Positions 7,578 to 16,721 of a DNA stretch of 60,958 nt are shown in pieces. The notes under the pieces are model-generated. The model did no database searches and had not been told where the DNA came from. It was given only the letters and a program-made list of their open reading frames with translations. The DNA comes from Terriglobia bacterium (GTDB lineage: Bacteria > Acidobacteriota > Terriglobia > UBA7540). Position 1 is the stretch's first letter; every line of letters starts with the position of its first letter. The stretch lies in the NCBI GenBank assembly GCA_030041095.1, contig JASHON010000134.1, forward strand, positions 1 to 60,958. Direction: 5' to 3'. The position numbers and the translations under genes are program-made.

Positions 7578-8966
7578 CCTTGCCGCTAGCCGGCTCCGCC
7601 GTTTCCCAAGGTAGATCAGGCTCCCGGAGAGGATCACGGCGGGAATCACCCACATTTGGTAAAGCTCCGGTCCTCTCTCGTTGAAAGCGGCAGCAGCAAC
7701 AATCGCGGCGAACGCCATGGGCAATACCATCACGGCAACTGCGCCGGGCCAGCCGCCCGGCACGCGAAATGGGCGATCAAGGTTCGGGCTCCGCTTTCGC
7801 AACGCGAGCAAGGCGATGAATTCGAGCAGCAGCTCGATAGAATAAAGCAGGATATCAAGCACCACCAACTCCGTAAACGGAAATGCGGCAATCAACCCTG
7901 CAACGACGCATGCAGCAGCCAGCGAAGCCACGGGAACGCCGGAGGTTGAAGAGCTGCCGGCAAAGAGCTGCGGGAACCATCCTTCGCGCGCCATGGCGTA
8001 AGGGAGCCGGGAGATATAAAGCAACTGGCTATTGAACATCGACCACGCCGCAACCAGCGCCATGGCTGCGACAATCACGCCCAACTCCGGACCGCCAATC
8101 AGGCGGGCGATTTCCGGCCACCCAGCGGATTCGCTCCACACATGGCGGCTGGTTGTGAGCGCCACACCGGCCAAAACGGGCAATGCGTAAGAGGCCACAA
8201 TCACCACTTGCGCCGTACCGAGAGCGAAAGGGTAGGCGCGCGGCGCGGTTTTTACTTCACCGGCAAACGTGGATACATTGTCCCAACCCGAGTAGTTCCA
8301 TAAGACGGTTGCCAGGCCCAACGCGAGCAGGTGGCTGCTGGGTCCGTGCCGCAGGCCCATTTCTACTGCGGAAAATGACGCCGCAACGCTTCCTGCCCGT
8401 CCCAGCACAAGCATGGCGAGCGCCCCAAAGGGTAACAGGACGAGCACCATGGTCAGCGCCGAACTTCTCCCTACGACGTGGATCCCAAGCCAGTTCACCG
8501 TGAATGCTGCGGCAATGACTGCCAGCGCCACCAACCATCGGGCCAGAAACACGTCGCCCGAAGCATGGCCGCTGGCGCCCAGCGAAAGCCGGGGATCGAA
8601 ATACGCCATGTAGTCTACAAAAAGCACGGGATAGAGAGCCATATCGACGGCGGTGTAACACAGCGTCCACCAGCCTTCCTGAAAGCCCCAGTATTCACCC
8701 AATCCCTTCCGCACCCATACGTAATAGCCACCTTCCTCTGGAATAGAGCTTGAGAGCTCAGAGACCATCCAGGAAATGGGCAGGGACCAGAGCAGCGGCA
8801 CCAGCAGGATCAAGGCAACGGCCCAGCCAGCATCGAGCGACCCAACCAGCGGCTCGAGGCCGTAAGGGCCTCCGGCCACCGTGAAGAAGATCACGCAAAC
8901 CAGGCCCAGCCGGCTAAGTTGCGGCGTGATGGGCGAGCGTTTGTGGTCAACGGATGGCGGAGTCAT
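7554..8966 (-). CDS. APC-superfamily amino-acid/polyamine permease
   Basis: A 470-residue 12-helix transporter. The first helix reads LGLVCVIFFTVAGGPYGLEP, an unwound-helix motif seen in PotE/PUT-like and eukaryotic-like LAT/PUT permeases, followed by SSSIPEEGGYYVWVRKGLGEYWGF and NYSGWDNVSTFAGEVKTAPRAYP. The ATG (8964-8966) shares one base with the mutL stop (TAATG on the minus strand), so it is likely translated by coupling to mutL. The last codons and the stop lie in a GATTGACGATTGA repeat (7554-7575). The substrate is uncertain: polyamines or a cationic/neutral amino acid. The transporter has no evident functional link with mismatch repair. Confidence 0.88.
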   Translation of the reverse strand: MTPPSVDHKRSPITPQLSRLGLVCVIFFTVAGGPYGLEPLVGSLDAGWAVALILLVPLLWSLPISWMVSELSSSIPEEGGYYVWVRKGLGEYWGFQEGWWTLCYTAVDMALYPVLFVDYMAYFDPRLSLGASGHASGDVFLARWLVALAVIAAAFTVNWLGIHVVGRSSALTMVLVLLPFGALAMLVLGRAGSVAASFSAVEMGLRHGPSSHLLALGLATVLWNYSGWDNVSTFAGEVKTAPRAYPFALGTAQVVIVASYALPVLAGVALTTSRHVWSESAGWPEIARLIGGPELGVIVAAMALVAAWSMFNSQLLYISRLPYAMAREGWFPQLFAGSSSTSGVPVASLAAACVVAGLIAAFPFTELVVLDILLYSIELLLEFIALLALRKRSPNLDRPFRVPGGWPGAVAVMVLPMAFAAIVAAAAFNERGPELYQMWVIPAVILSGSLIYLGKRRSRLAARNRLAIDD

Positions 8967-11044
8967 TAGATCCGCTTAAACGCTTTTTCAATATCCCTCA
9001 TCGAATACCGAAGCAGGATGGGACGGCCGTGAGGACACGCCATGGGAACTTTCGTTTTGCCCAGCTCCCTCAAGAGCCATTCCATCTTATCGCGCGTCAG
9101 AGGCATATTCACCTTGATGGCGGCGTGGCAGGCAACGGACGCAGCAATACGGTGGCGAAGCGAATCAAGCGAAACAGTTCTTGCGTCGCGGCCGGATCCA
9201 TCAAGAATTTCGATCAGAAGCCGTTCGGTTTCTTCCGCCCGGACCTCGCTGGGCGCGCTTTTGATGGCAATTGTTTTCTTGCCAAACGGCTCCGCCTCGA
9301 AGCCGTTGGCCAGAAGCTCCTGCGCGATACTTTCGAACGTGGCCTGTTGTTCCGGATTCAGCTCCACGACGATGGGCAGCAATAACCGCTGGCCCTCGAC
9401 CCTCTTTTCCAGACGCTCGCGGAGGTGTTTCTCAAAGAGGACGCGTTCATGGGCGACATGCTGATCGATGATCCAGAGTCCTTCGTCGTTGGTTGCCACA
9501 ATAAAGCTCTCGCGCACCTGGCCAAGCGCCCGAAGGTTTTTGGGAAACTCATCTGCACTCGAGGCCGCTCCAGCCGGCGCTTCCTGCGCAGCGGCTCGCG
9601 TCGAATCGAGCGGCTCCGGCTGCATCGGCTGCCTTCCGCATTCCTCGGACGCGGGCGTCATGCTTCCGCCCGCACTCGCAGGTTCGGCTGTTGAAGAGAC
9701 GATGGCCGCAGAGAGCCCGCCCGCGCTTGTTTGCGGAGACCAACGAACGCCGCCGGATAGCGAGGGACTTGGGGGTTCGGGAGCAAACGGCAGACGGCCC
9801 GTTTCAGGATCGGGCTGTGGCGAGGAAAGACGAAAGGGCATGGGACGGTTCGCTTCATCCTTCCCGAAGGCGCCCGTCCCAGCCTGAGTGGCCGGTTGTT
9901 CTTCTCTCATGCTTTCGGCCGTTTCGACGTCGTTGCCCTCAAAGGATGCGCCGGGATCGCGGCGGGCCCGCGCGGAAGGGACGGGAAAGGCAGCCATGGG
10001 ACGGGCGGCGAGTAGTGCGGCCCGCATCGCGTCACGCGCGAAGTCGTGCGTGAAAGACGCATGCCGGAAGCGCACCTCGGTCTTTGACGGGTGGACGTTG
10101 ACGTCCACCTCCGTGGCCGGCAGTTCGAGGAAAAGCAAGGCAATCGGGAAAACGCCGGATGGAAGAATGTTTCGATAGGCTTCCGTGATGGCATGAAGAA
10201 TCAAGCGGTCGCGCACCAGCCGCCGGTTCACGAAGAAGTAGATCTGGTTGCGATTGAGCCGGTGCACTTCCGGCCGGGAAATAAATCCAGACAGTCTCAC
10301 TCGCACAGGCGCCTCAGCCTCTTCTTCGTAAGCTTCCGATGGTGCGGCGGCAATCATCCGCTGGACGGGCTCGATCTCGACGAGCGTATCGAGCGTCTGC
10401 TTGCCCATCACCTGATAAAGGCGCTCTCGAAGGCTGCCGGCAGGCGCCGTATTCAGAATCTCGTGAGTCATCGAAGCCAGGCGAAAAGATTTTTCCGGAT
10501 GCGCGAGCGCGTAGTGGGTTACGTGGCCGGCAATATGGCCCAATTCGGTCGATTCGCTTTTCAGGAATTTACGCCGCGCCGGCGTATTGAAAAAGAGATC
10601 GCGAGTTTCAATCCGCGTTCCGCCAGGCCAGGTAATCTCCTTGACGTCCCGCAGCTTGCCTCCGGCAATCTCCAGTTGGGTGCCGGAAGCTTCGGAAGAG
10701 TGACGGGTGGCCAGCGTCAGGCGCGAGACAGAAGCGATGGCAGGGAGCGCCTCACCACGAAAGCCGAGGGTTGTGACTTCGAACAGATCGTCTGCGGACT
10801 TGATTTTGCTTGTGGCGTGCCGCTCGAAGGCGAGCAGCGCGTCATCGCGGCTCATGCCGCAGCCGTCATCCTCAATACGGATGACCCGCTTGCCTCCTGC
10901 TTCAGCATAAACATCGATGCGGCTTGCGCCCGCATCGATCGAGTTCTCAAGCAGCTCTTTCACGACCGAAGCCGGCCGCTCGACAACCTCGCCTGCGGCG
11001 ATCTTATTGGCGACGGATTCGGGAAGAATGCGAATGATGGACAT
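8966..11044 (-). CDS. mutL: DNA mismatch repair protein MutL (endonuclease type)
   Basis: A 692-residue GHKL ATPase that links MutS mismatch recognition to strand incision. N-terminal ATPase motifs: KIAAGEVVERPASVVKELLENSIDAGA, IEDDGCGM (about 57-64), TLGFRGEALPAIASVS (about 92-107). A Pro/Ala/Glu-rich linker covers about 345-495. The C-terminal dimer domain holds DQHVAHERVLFE (DQHAxxE endonuclease motif with Ala to Val), ACHAAIKVN and CPHGRP, so it should nick DNA itself as in bacteria without MutH. The start at 11044 gives the family-typical MSIIRILPESVANKIAAGE; an in-frame ATG at 11068 lies inside a repeat. It is downstream of aspS on the same strand. Confidence 0.96.
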   Translation of the reverse strand: MSIIRILPESVANKIAAGEVVERPASVVKELLENSIDAGASRIDVYAEAGGKRVIRIEDDGCGMSRDDALLAFERHATSKIKSADDLFEVTTLGFRGEALPAIASVSRLTLATRHSSEASGTQLEIAGGKLRDVKEITWPGGTRIETRDLFFNTPARRKFLKSESTELGHIAGHVTHYALAHPEKSFRLASMTHEILNTAPAGSLRERLYQVMGKQTLDTLVEIEPVQRMIAAAPSEAYEEEAEAPVRVRLSGFISRPEVHRLNRNQIYFFVNRRLVRDRLILHAITEAYRNILPSGVFPIALLFLELPATEVDVNVHPSKTEVRFRHASFTHDFARDAMRAALLAARPMAAFPVPSARARRDPGASFEGNDVETAESMREEQPATQAGTGAFGKDEANRPMPFRLSSPQPDPETGRLPFAPEPPSPSLSGGVRWSPQTSAGGLSAAIVSSTAEPASAGGSMTPASEECGRQPMQPEPLDSTRAAAQEAPAGAASSADEFPKNLRALGQVRESFIVATNDEGLWIIDQHVAHERVLFEKHLRERLEKRVEGQRLLLPIVVELNPEQQATFESIAQELLANGFEAEPFGKKTIAIKSAPSEVRAEETERLLIEILDGSGRDARTVSLDSLRHRIAASVACHAAIKVNMPLTRDKMEWLLRELGKTKVPMACPHGRPILLRYSMRDIEKAFKRI

Positions 11045-11057
11045 GGATTCATTTAGG

Positions 11058-11118
11058 GATTGAATCATTGGTTCATTGAATCATTGGATCATTGATTCAA
11101 TGACTCGATGATTCAATC
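11058..11118. repeat. Long imperfect palindrome between aspS and mutL
   Basis: Arms 11058-11085 and 11091-11118 (28 bp each) pair at 24 positions with a 5-bp loop. The arms are built of GATTGAATCATT and TCATTGAATCA units. On the minus strand the aspS stop TGA (11113-11115) sits in the first arm and the mutL start lies just beyond the second. There is no T-run, so it is not a classical terminator; it may protect or attenuate the transcript. Confidence 0.75.
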
Positions 11119-12897
11119 GTTGGTGACTTTCAGCCCCAATTCCTTAATCTGCTGCGCATCCACCGGGGCTGGCGCATCGCACATCAAGTCCACGGCGCTG
11201 GCGGTTTTCGGAAACGCAATCACCTCGCGAATGTTTGATTCGCCGGCCATCAAGGCGACGATGCGGTCGTGCCCCAGCGCGATGCCACCATGAGGCGGCG
11301 TCCCGTAATCGAGCGCCTCCAGGAAAAAACCGAAACGCTCGCGCGCCTGCTCTTCGGTCATCCCAAGCGTCTCGAAAACCATCTGCTGAATGTCGCGGCG
11401 ATGCGACCGGATGGAGCCGCCGCCAATCTCCGCGCCATTTAAGACCAGGTCATAGGCACGAGCTCTAACCGAAGCGGGATCCGACTTTAGAAGATGCAGG
11501 TCTTCTTCGCGAGGCGACGTAAAAGGATGGTGCATGGCGGCAAAACGCTTTTCCTTTTCGTCATACTCGAACATCGGAAAGCTCACGACCCACAGAAAAT
11601 GCCACTCGCCGGATTTCAACAGGCCGAGCGTTCTGGCAATTTCCAGGCGCAGTTGCCCGGAAGCCTCGTCGAGCCGTCTTGAAGTTGCTGGGCCATGAGA
11701 GCCCGGCTTGGCGCCAAGGAAAACCAGAAGTTCGCCCGCTTCACCGCCGGCGGCCCCGACGAGCTGGCGAACGGTCGCCTCTCCCAGAGGCTTGGCGAGC
11801 GCCGACTGGATTCCTTCGTCCATCACCTTCGCCGTGGCGAACCATTCGGCGCCCGCTTCAACGGCGGCCTTCTGCAACTTGTCGATCTGGCTGCGGCTTG
11901 CCTGCGCCCATCCCGGAACGCGCAATACCTTGATGGGTTCGGCAACGTTCATCTTGCCGCGAGCGTCCTCGGGAAGCGCCAGCCGCTTCCATTCCAATCC
12001 GAATCCGGTATGAGGCTTGTCGGAACCATAACGTTCCATGGCTTCATCGTACGCAAGCTGCGGGAACGGCCGCTCGAGCTTGACGCCAATCAGTGAGAAA
12101 AGCTGCTCCATCAGTCCTTCGATGATTTTGAACAAAGTGGACTGCTGCGGGAAGGCCATCTCGATGTCAATCTGGGTGAATTCGGGCTGGCGATCCGCTC
12201 GCAAATCCTCATCCCGGAAACACCGAACGATTTGAAAATAGCGATCGAGTCCGCCGATCATCAGGATCTGCTTAAAAAGCTGAGGAGATTGCGGCAATGC
12301 ATAGAAATGGCCGTGATGGATGCGGCTGGGAACAAGGTAATCGCGCGCGCCTTCAGGCGTGGAGCGGGTGAGAAAGGGAGTCTCAATCTCGGTGAACCCG
12401 CATCCGCTCAGATATTCGCGCACGGCAGAGGAGGCGCGGTGACGAAGCCGAAGATTGCTCTGCATCCGCGCGCGCCGCAAATCGAGAAAGCGATAACGAA
12501 GCCGCGTCTCTTCCTGCGTTTTCCCGGCATCGTCGATCGGAAAGGGCGGCGTCTTCGACTCGTTCAGGAGCAACAGAGCATCTGCAAACACCTCGATATT
12601 GCCGGTCGGAAGCTGCGCGTTCGCCGTCTCAGCGCTGCGCCGCACCACGACTCCCTCCACGCCAATCACGAATTCCGGACGAACGTCTTCGGCTTTCGCG
12701 TGCGCCCCGGCGCTCCGCTCACGATTGCAGACAATCTGCGTGACGCCGGTGTGGTCGCGAAGATCGAGGAAGATGAGGCTGCCGAGGTCACGGCGGCGCG
12801 CCACCCAACCGGCTAGAAAAACCGTGCGTCCTTCGTGCTCCTCACGTAATTCACCACAATGGTGAGTTCTTTCCCGATTTCCCAACAGGTCTAGCAT
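11113..12897 (-). CDS. aspS: Aspartyl-tRNA synthetase (bacterial type)
   Basis: A 594-residue class II synthetase. N-terminal OB-fold anticodon-binding domain: GRTVFLAGWVARRRDLGSLIFLDLRDHTG. Motif 1 region: RHRASSAVREYLSGCGFTEIETP. STPEGARDYLVPSR is the flipping loop, and FRDEDLRADRQPEFTQIDIE is motif 2. The bacterial GAD insertion lies at roughly 290-420. Motif 3: GGIALGHDRIVALMAG. The start at 12897 is supported by AAGGAG about 8-10 nt upstream and by MLDLLGNRERTHHCGEL, which aligns with known N-termini; an earlier start at 12951 would overlap hisS. It lies 50 bp downstream of hisS, an adjacency also known in Firmicutes. Confidence 0.97.
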   Translation of the reverse strand: MLDLLGNRERTHHCGELREEHEGRTVFLAGWVARRRDLGSLIFLDLRDHTGVTQIVCNRERSAGAHAKAEDVRPEFVIGVEGVVVRRSAETANAQLPTGNIEVFADALLLLNESKTPPFPIDDAGKTQEETRLRYRFLDLRRARMQSNLRLRHRASSAVREYLSGCGFTEIETPFLTRSTPEGARDYLVPSRIHHGHFYALPQSPQLFKQILMIGGLDRYFQIVRCFRDEDLRADRQPEFTQIDIEMAFPQQSTLFKIIEGLMEQLFSLIGVKLERPFPQLAYDEAMERYGSDKPHTGFGLEWKRLALPEDARGKMNVAEPIKVLRVPGWAQASRSQIDKLQKAAVEAGAEWFATAKVMDEGIQSALAKPLGEATVRQLVGAAGGEAGELLVFLGAKPGSHGPATSRRLDEASGQLRLEIARTLGLLKSGEWHFLWVVSFPMFEYDEKEKRFAAMHHPFTSPREEDLHLLKSDPASVRARAYDLVLNGAEIGGGSIRSHRRDIQQMVFETLGMTEEQARERFGFFLEALDYGTPPHGGIALGHDRIVALMAGESNIREVIAFPKTASAVDLMCDAPAPVDAQQIKELGLKVTND

Positions 12898-12914
12898 CAA
12901 AGCGGCTCCTTCAG

Positions 12915-12963
12915 AGAATTGACTCATTGAGTTCTTGCTTCGCTGCCTCAATGATTCAATTCT
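12915..12963. repeat. Palindrome at the hisS stop codon
   Basis: Arms 12915-12931 and 12947-12963 (17 bp) pair at 16 positions around a 15-bp loop. CTCAATGATTCAATTCT holds the hisS stop (TGA at 12948-12950, minus strand) and its last two codons. The unit is the same AATGATTCAAT core as at 11058-11118 and 48692-48724. Confidence 0.75.
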
Positions 12964-14225
12964 TTCAGTTTGGCTCGCAGATAGTCCGCAATGCGGGCTC
13001 GCTCGACGGGCTCTTGTTCGCCTGTCGACATATTCTTGACAGCAAAGCGGCCGGTCGAGGCCTCATTCGGTCCGATGATGACCGAGAAGGTTGCGGTCAT
13101 CTTGCTCGCGGCCGCGAGGGACTTCTTGAACTTCATCGGATGAAAGAGCAGCTCCACGCGCAGGTTTTCCTGGCGAAGCTCGCGGGCCAGCTCCGCGGCA
13201 GGACGCAGCGAGCTCTCTTCAAGCCAGGCAATATAGATGAGGTCTTCAGCGCCCGCTCGATCTTCGACGGCTCCATAGGCCAGAACCAGCCTGTCTTCGC
13301 CGATCGCAAAGCCGAAGCCGGGCGCCTGCGGGCCGCCTAACAATTCCGCCAGACCATCGTAGCGCCCACCCCCGGCCACTGCGTTTTGCGCGCCAAGGGC
13401 TCCGCTGGTGATCTCGAATGTTGTGCGCACGTAATAATCCAGCCCGCGAACGAGACGCGGCGTCACCTGGTACTCTATAGCGCGCTCGTCCAGTCCACGT
13501 TTCACGGCATCGAAATGTTCGCGGCACTCGACGCATAAATAGTCGAGGATTGTGGGCAGTGTGGCAATGATGGGTTGGTCCGCCTCGACTTTGCAATCGA
13601 GCACCCGCAACGGGTTGGTTTGCGAACGGCGCTGGCAATCCGCGCAGAGGCGGTCCTTCACATTCTCCAAAGCATGCCGCAGCGCCGAGACGTAGCTCGG
13701 CCGGCAGCGAGGGCAGCCCACGGAATTCACGAGCAGCCTCGAATCGCGCAGTCGAAGCCGCATCACGAGCAGAGCGTGCAGCATTTCCAGCGCATCCACG
13801 TCCGTTTCCGGCTCGTCCGATCCGAGGACCTCGGCTCCAATCTGATAAAACTGGCGATATCGCCCCTTCTGTGGCCGCTCACGCCGGAACATCGGGCCAA
13901 GATAGAAAAGTTTATGGATGCCTCCTTCATTAAACAGCCGATGCTCGATGTATGCCCGGACGACGGATGCGGTGGCCTCCGGGCGAAGCGTGAGCGATTC
14001 ACCATCGCGGTCTTCGAACGTAAACATTTCCTTCGAGACAATGTCCGTGTCCGCTCCTACGCTGCGGGCGAACAAGGATGTGTGCTCCAGAACCGGCGTA
14101 CGAATCTCCATGAAATTGTAGGCACGAAACGCGGCGCGCGCTTCCTCCTCCACTTTCTGCCACAGGCGGATTTCTTCGGGCAGAAGGTCGCGCGTTCCCT
14201 TCACGGAGCGGACGATCTCAGGCAT
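12948..14225 (-). CDS. hisS: Histidyl-tRNA synthetase
   Basis: A 425-residue class II synthetase. It starts MPEIVRSVKGTRDLLPEE (motif 1 region follows: YNFMEIRTPVLEHTSLFARSVGADTDIV), then SLTLRPEATASVVRAYIEH, motif 2 FYLGPMFRRERPQKGRYRQF, and the histidine-specific motifs LVRGLDYYVRTTFEI (HisA) and AGGGRYDGLAELLGG (HisB), ending in a short anticodon-binding domain. The ATG at 14225 is chosen for its family-typical N-terminus; an upstream TTG at 14258 would add 11 non-conserved residues. GGGGAG lies 14 nt upstream, rather far. The stop lies inside a hairpin repeat. Confidence 0.96.
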   Translation of the reverse strand: MPEIVRSVKGTRDLLPEEIRLWQKVEEEARAAFRAYNFMEIRTPVLEHTSLFARSVGADTDIVSKEMFTFEDRDGESLTLRPEATASVVRAYIEHRLFNEGGIHKLFYLGPMFRRERPQKGRYRQFYQIGAEVLGSDEPETDVDALEMLHALLVMRLRLRDSRLLVNSVGCPRCRPSYVSALRHALENVKDRLCADCQRRSQTNPLRVLDCKVEADQPIIATLPTILDYLCVECREHFDAVKRGLDERAIEYQVTPRLVRGLDYYVRTTFEITSGALGAQNAVAGGGRYDGLAELLGGPQAPGFGFAIGEDRLVLAYGAVEDRAGAEDLIYIAWLEESSLRPAAELARELRQENLRVELLFHPMKFKKSLAAASKMTATFSVIIGPNEASTGRFAVKNMSTGEQEPVERARIADYLRAKLKELNH

Positions 14226-14284
14226 GGTTGACAAGTAAGCTCCCCCGCCGGCTGGCAATGAGGTTCAAGACGCCAGGCATGCCG

Positions 14285-14797
14285 CTACGCCTTCATAGCA
14301 AGATAAACGCCCCGGCGATGCACGTAGTGTTCGGCGTGGGCATCAATGAATGCGCGGTCGGCTTCGCCGAGCTTGCGGCGAAGCCGCGCGGGAACACCCA
14401 TCACCAGGCTGCCCGGCTCGATGACGGCGTCTTCCGGCACGACCGCTCCGGCGGCCACGATCGATCCCTCGCCCACCCGGGCGCGGCTTAAGACTAACGC
14501 ACCCATACCGATCAAACAGTGATCCTCAATCGTGCAGCCGTGAATCACGGCGCGATGCCCCACGGTCACCCAGTCGCCGATGAGCGCCGGCGCGCCCGCA
14601 TCGGTGTGGACCACCGATCCGTCCTGAATGTTACTGTTTGCACCCAGCCGAATCAGCTCGATATCTCCTCGCAACACGCATTGAAACCATACGCCGGCAT
14701 TTTCGCCAAGCTCCACGTGGCCGATGACATCCGCGCTGGGCGCCACAAACGCCGAGGGCGGAATCCGCGGAAGGCGGCCCTGGAAAACTGAAATCAT
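14285..14797 (-). CDS. Gamma-carbonic anhydrase-like left-handed beta-helix protein
   Basis: A 170-residue hexapeptide-repeat protein of the YrdA/PaaY/CamH-like group, normally a trimer. Repeats of the [LIV]-G-x-x-x-x type run through the middle (VIGHVELGENAGVWF, VLRGDIELIRLGANSNIQDGSVVHTD, ALIGDWVTVGHRAVIHGC). The three metal-ligand histidines expected for gamma-carbonic anhydrases are visible: VVHTD, GHRA and IHGC. Whether it hydrates CO2 or acts as an acyl-CoA-related enzyme is not decided by sequence. It lies 59 bp upstream of the hisS start and 10 bp downstream of the amidotransferase gene, so cotranscription is likely. Confidence 0.88.
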   Translation of the reverse strand: MISVFQGRLPRIPPSAFVAPSADVIGHVELGENAGVWFQCVLRGDIELIRLGANSNIQDGSVVHTDAGAPALIGDWVTVGHRAVIHGCTIEDHCLIGMGALVLSRARVGEGSIVAAGAVVPEDAVIEPGSLVMGVPARLRRKLGEADRAFIDAHAEHYVHRRGVYLAMKA

Positions 14798-14807
14798 AAC
14801 TCACCAG

Positions 14808-16715
14808 TCAGAAGGCGGGGTCGCGATCGATAAAAACGCGCCTCCAGAGTTCCAGGTTCATCAGCCGCCAAATGCGGTCAGTGTGGTCTTTCGAGCGGCT
14901 CCGATGTTCCGAGAACAGGCGTCGAAGCGTTTCCGGCTTGAAGAGGCCCCACTCGAGGCTTCGAGGGCCCAGCAGCAAGCTCTCGACGTGATCCAGTTGA
15001 GGACCCGCGAGCCATCCACGCAGAGGAGTGGGGAAACCCATTTTTTTCCGGTAGATGATGGAAGCGGGCAAAAGGCCGCGGGCGGCGGACTTCAGAATGA
15101 ACTTGCCGGCGAGGCCCCGCGTCTCAAAGCGGGCAGGAATCCCGGCGGCAAATTCCGCAAGAACGTGGTCGAGAAATGGCACGCGGCTTTCGATTGAGGC
15201 AGCCATACTCATATTGTCCTGCTTCATCAGTAATTCTACGAGATAGGTTTTGATATCCGTGTAGAGAAGCCGATAGAGCAGGTCTCCGTCTGCTTGCTCC
15301 CAATAGGAAAGCGCGTTGTGGTACGCATCGCCGGGCGCAGGCCGGTACGCGTCCGCCATCAGGTCGAATTGGGCCGCTTCGGAAAAGGCGGAGTAAAAGT
15401 TATCGAAATAGAAAGAGGGCCAGGAATCACCATCACGCGCGAGGAAGGTATGCCGCAGGCGCCTTTCGAGCGCCAGGGGCAGAACACCGGCTTCGTCAGA
15501 ATATTTCCGAACCACCGCGCGAAGGGCAGCGGGAGTCACTTTCCGGTAGACTCCGTCCAGGCGGGCGTTCCACAGGGTCCACGCGTATCGGGTGTAGCCT
15601 GCCAGCGTTTCGTCGCTTCCTTCGCCCGTCAGCACCACTGTGACGCGCTCGCGCGCCAGCCGCGCCACGAAATAAAGCGAAACGCTGGATGGCCAGACGA
15701 TCGGCTCATCCTCGTGCCAAATCAGCCGGGGCAGGGCGTCCATGAAATCCGTCCAGCTTACCTGCACTTCGTGATGAACCGAGCCAATATGCGCCGCAAC
15801 TTCGCGTGCGAACGGAAGCTCGCTATACGGCGCTTCCGCGTAGCCGACGGAAAAAGTTTCGATCGGCTCACGGCGAAGCCGGGTGGTTAACGCGGCAACG
15901 ACGCTGGAATCCAGGCCACCACTTAGAAACACGCCGAGAGGCACATCGCTCATTAAGTGGCTGGAAACAGCCTCCTCCAACAACTCGCGGTAGCTTTCCA
16001 CGTAATATTTCTTCGGATGGGTTCCGCCGGCGCGAGCGGGAGGAAAGTCCCAATACGGTTCGATTTTTGCCTCGCCGGTCTCGTCCAGCTCCAGCGTGTG
16101 CCCGGGCATCAGCTTGCGAACGCCTCTGAAGAAAGTTGTGTCGCTCGAAAGATAGCCGAAGGCCAGATACTCCGGAAGCGCCTTGGGGTCGAATTCGGCA
16201 CGCAGAGCGGGATGATCGAGCAGCGCTTTGATCTCTGAAGCAAAGAGAAAAGAATTCTTGTCCAGATAGTAGTAGAACGGCTTGATGCCCAAGCGATCTC
16301 TTGCAGCGAACAATCGTCGCCGCGATTGATCCCATAGGACGAAAGCGAACATGCCGCGGAGGCGCCCGATGCCGGCTCTCCCGTATTCTTCATACAGGTG
16401 GATGAGCGTTTCCGTATCACTCTGGGTGCGATAGCGATGGCCGCGCGCTTCGAGATCAGGCCGAAGATCCCGATGGTTGTAAATCTCTCCATTGAAAACG
16501 ATCCACAGAGTGCCGTCTTCGTTACTCATCGGCTGGTGGCCCGTTGCCAAGTCGATGATGCTGAGGCGGCGCATCGCGAGGCCTGCATTACCCGCAATGT
16601 AGAACCCTTCGTCATCCGGGCCCCGGTGAGTTATCCGCCGGTTCATGGAAGCAACAACCTGTGCGTCCACGGGCCGGTTGCGATCGAAATTGAGAACGCC
16701 ACAAATGCCGCACAT
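14808..16715 (-). CDS. asnB: Glutamine-dependent asparagine synthase-like amidotransferase
   Basis: A 635-residue protein with an N-terminal class II glutaminase domain (MCGICGVLNF with Cys2 as nucleophile, RRITHRGPDDEG, NGEIYNH) and a C-terminal PP-loop ATP pyrophosphatase domain (SGGLDSSVVAAL, TGEGSDETLAGY, ESRVPFLDH). This is the form common in exopolysaccharide clusters, where it may amidate a sugar acid rather than free aspartate. Six bases separate it from the upstream heparinase-like gene on the same strand, which supports a polysaccharide role; that role is inference, and free asparagine synthesis cannot be excluded. Confidence 0.9.
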   Translation of the reverse strand: MCGICGVLNFDRNRPVDAQVVASMNRRITHRGPDDEGFYIAGNAGLAMRRLSIIDLATGHQPMSNEDGTLWIVFNGEIYNHRDLRPDLEARGHRYRTQSDTETLIHLYEEYGRAGIGRLRGMFAFVLWDQSRRRLFAARDRLGIKPFYYYLDKNSFLFASEIKALLDHPALRAEFDPKALPEYLAFGYLSSDTTFFRGVRKLMPGHTLELDETGEAKIEPYWDFPPARAGGTHPKKYYVESYRELLEEAVSSHLMSDVPLGVFLSGGLDSSVVAALTTRLRREPIETFSVGYAEAPYSELPFAREVAAHIGSVHHEVQVSWTDFMDALPRLIWHEDEPIVWPSSVSLYFVARLARERVTVVLTGEGSDETLAGYTRYAWTLWNARLDGVYRKVTPAALRAVVRKYSDEAGVLPLALERRLRHTFLARDGDSWPSFYFDNFYSAFSEAAQFDLMADAYRPAPGDAYHNALSYWEQADGDLLYRLLYTDIKTYLVELLMKQDNMSMAASIESRVPFLDHVLAEFAAGIPARFETRGLAGKFILKSAARGLLPASIIYRKKMGFPTPLRGWLAGPQLDHVESLLLGPRSLEWGLFKPETLRRLFSEHRSRSKDHTDRIWRLMNLELWRRVFIDRDPAF

Positions 16716-16721
16716 ACGAGA

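Noticed and set aside
10091-11056. 321-codon frame antisense to mutL
   Set aside because: The sense strand is a complete MutL ATPase domain.
14808-16715. Asparagine synthase-like gene as part of a lasso-peptide cluster
   Set aside because: No precursor peptide or B-protein gene nearby; the partner is a heparinase-like protein.
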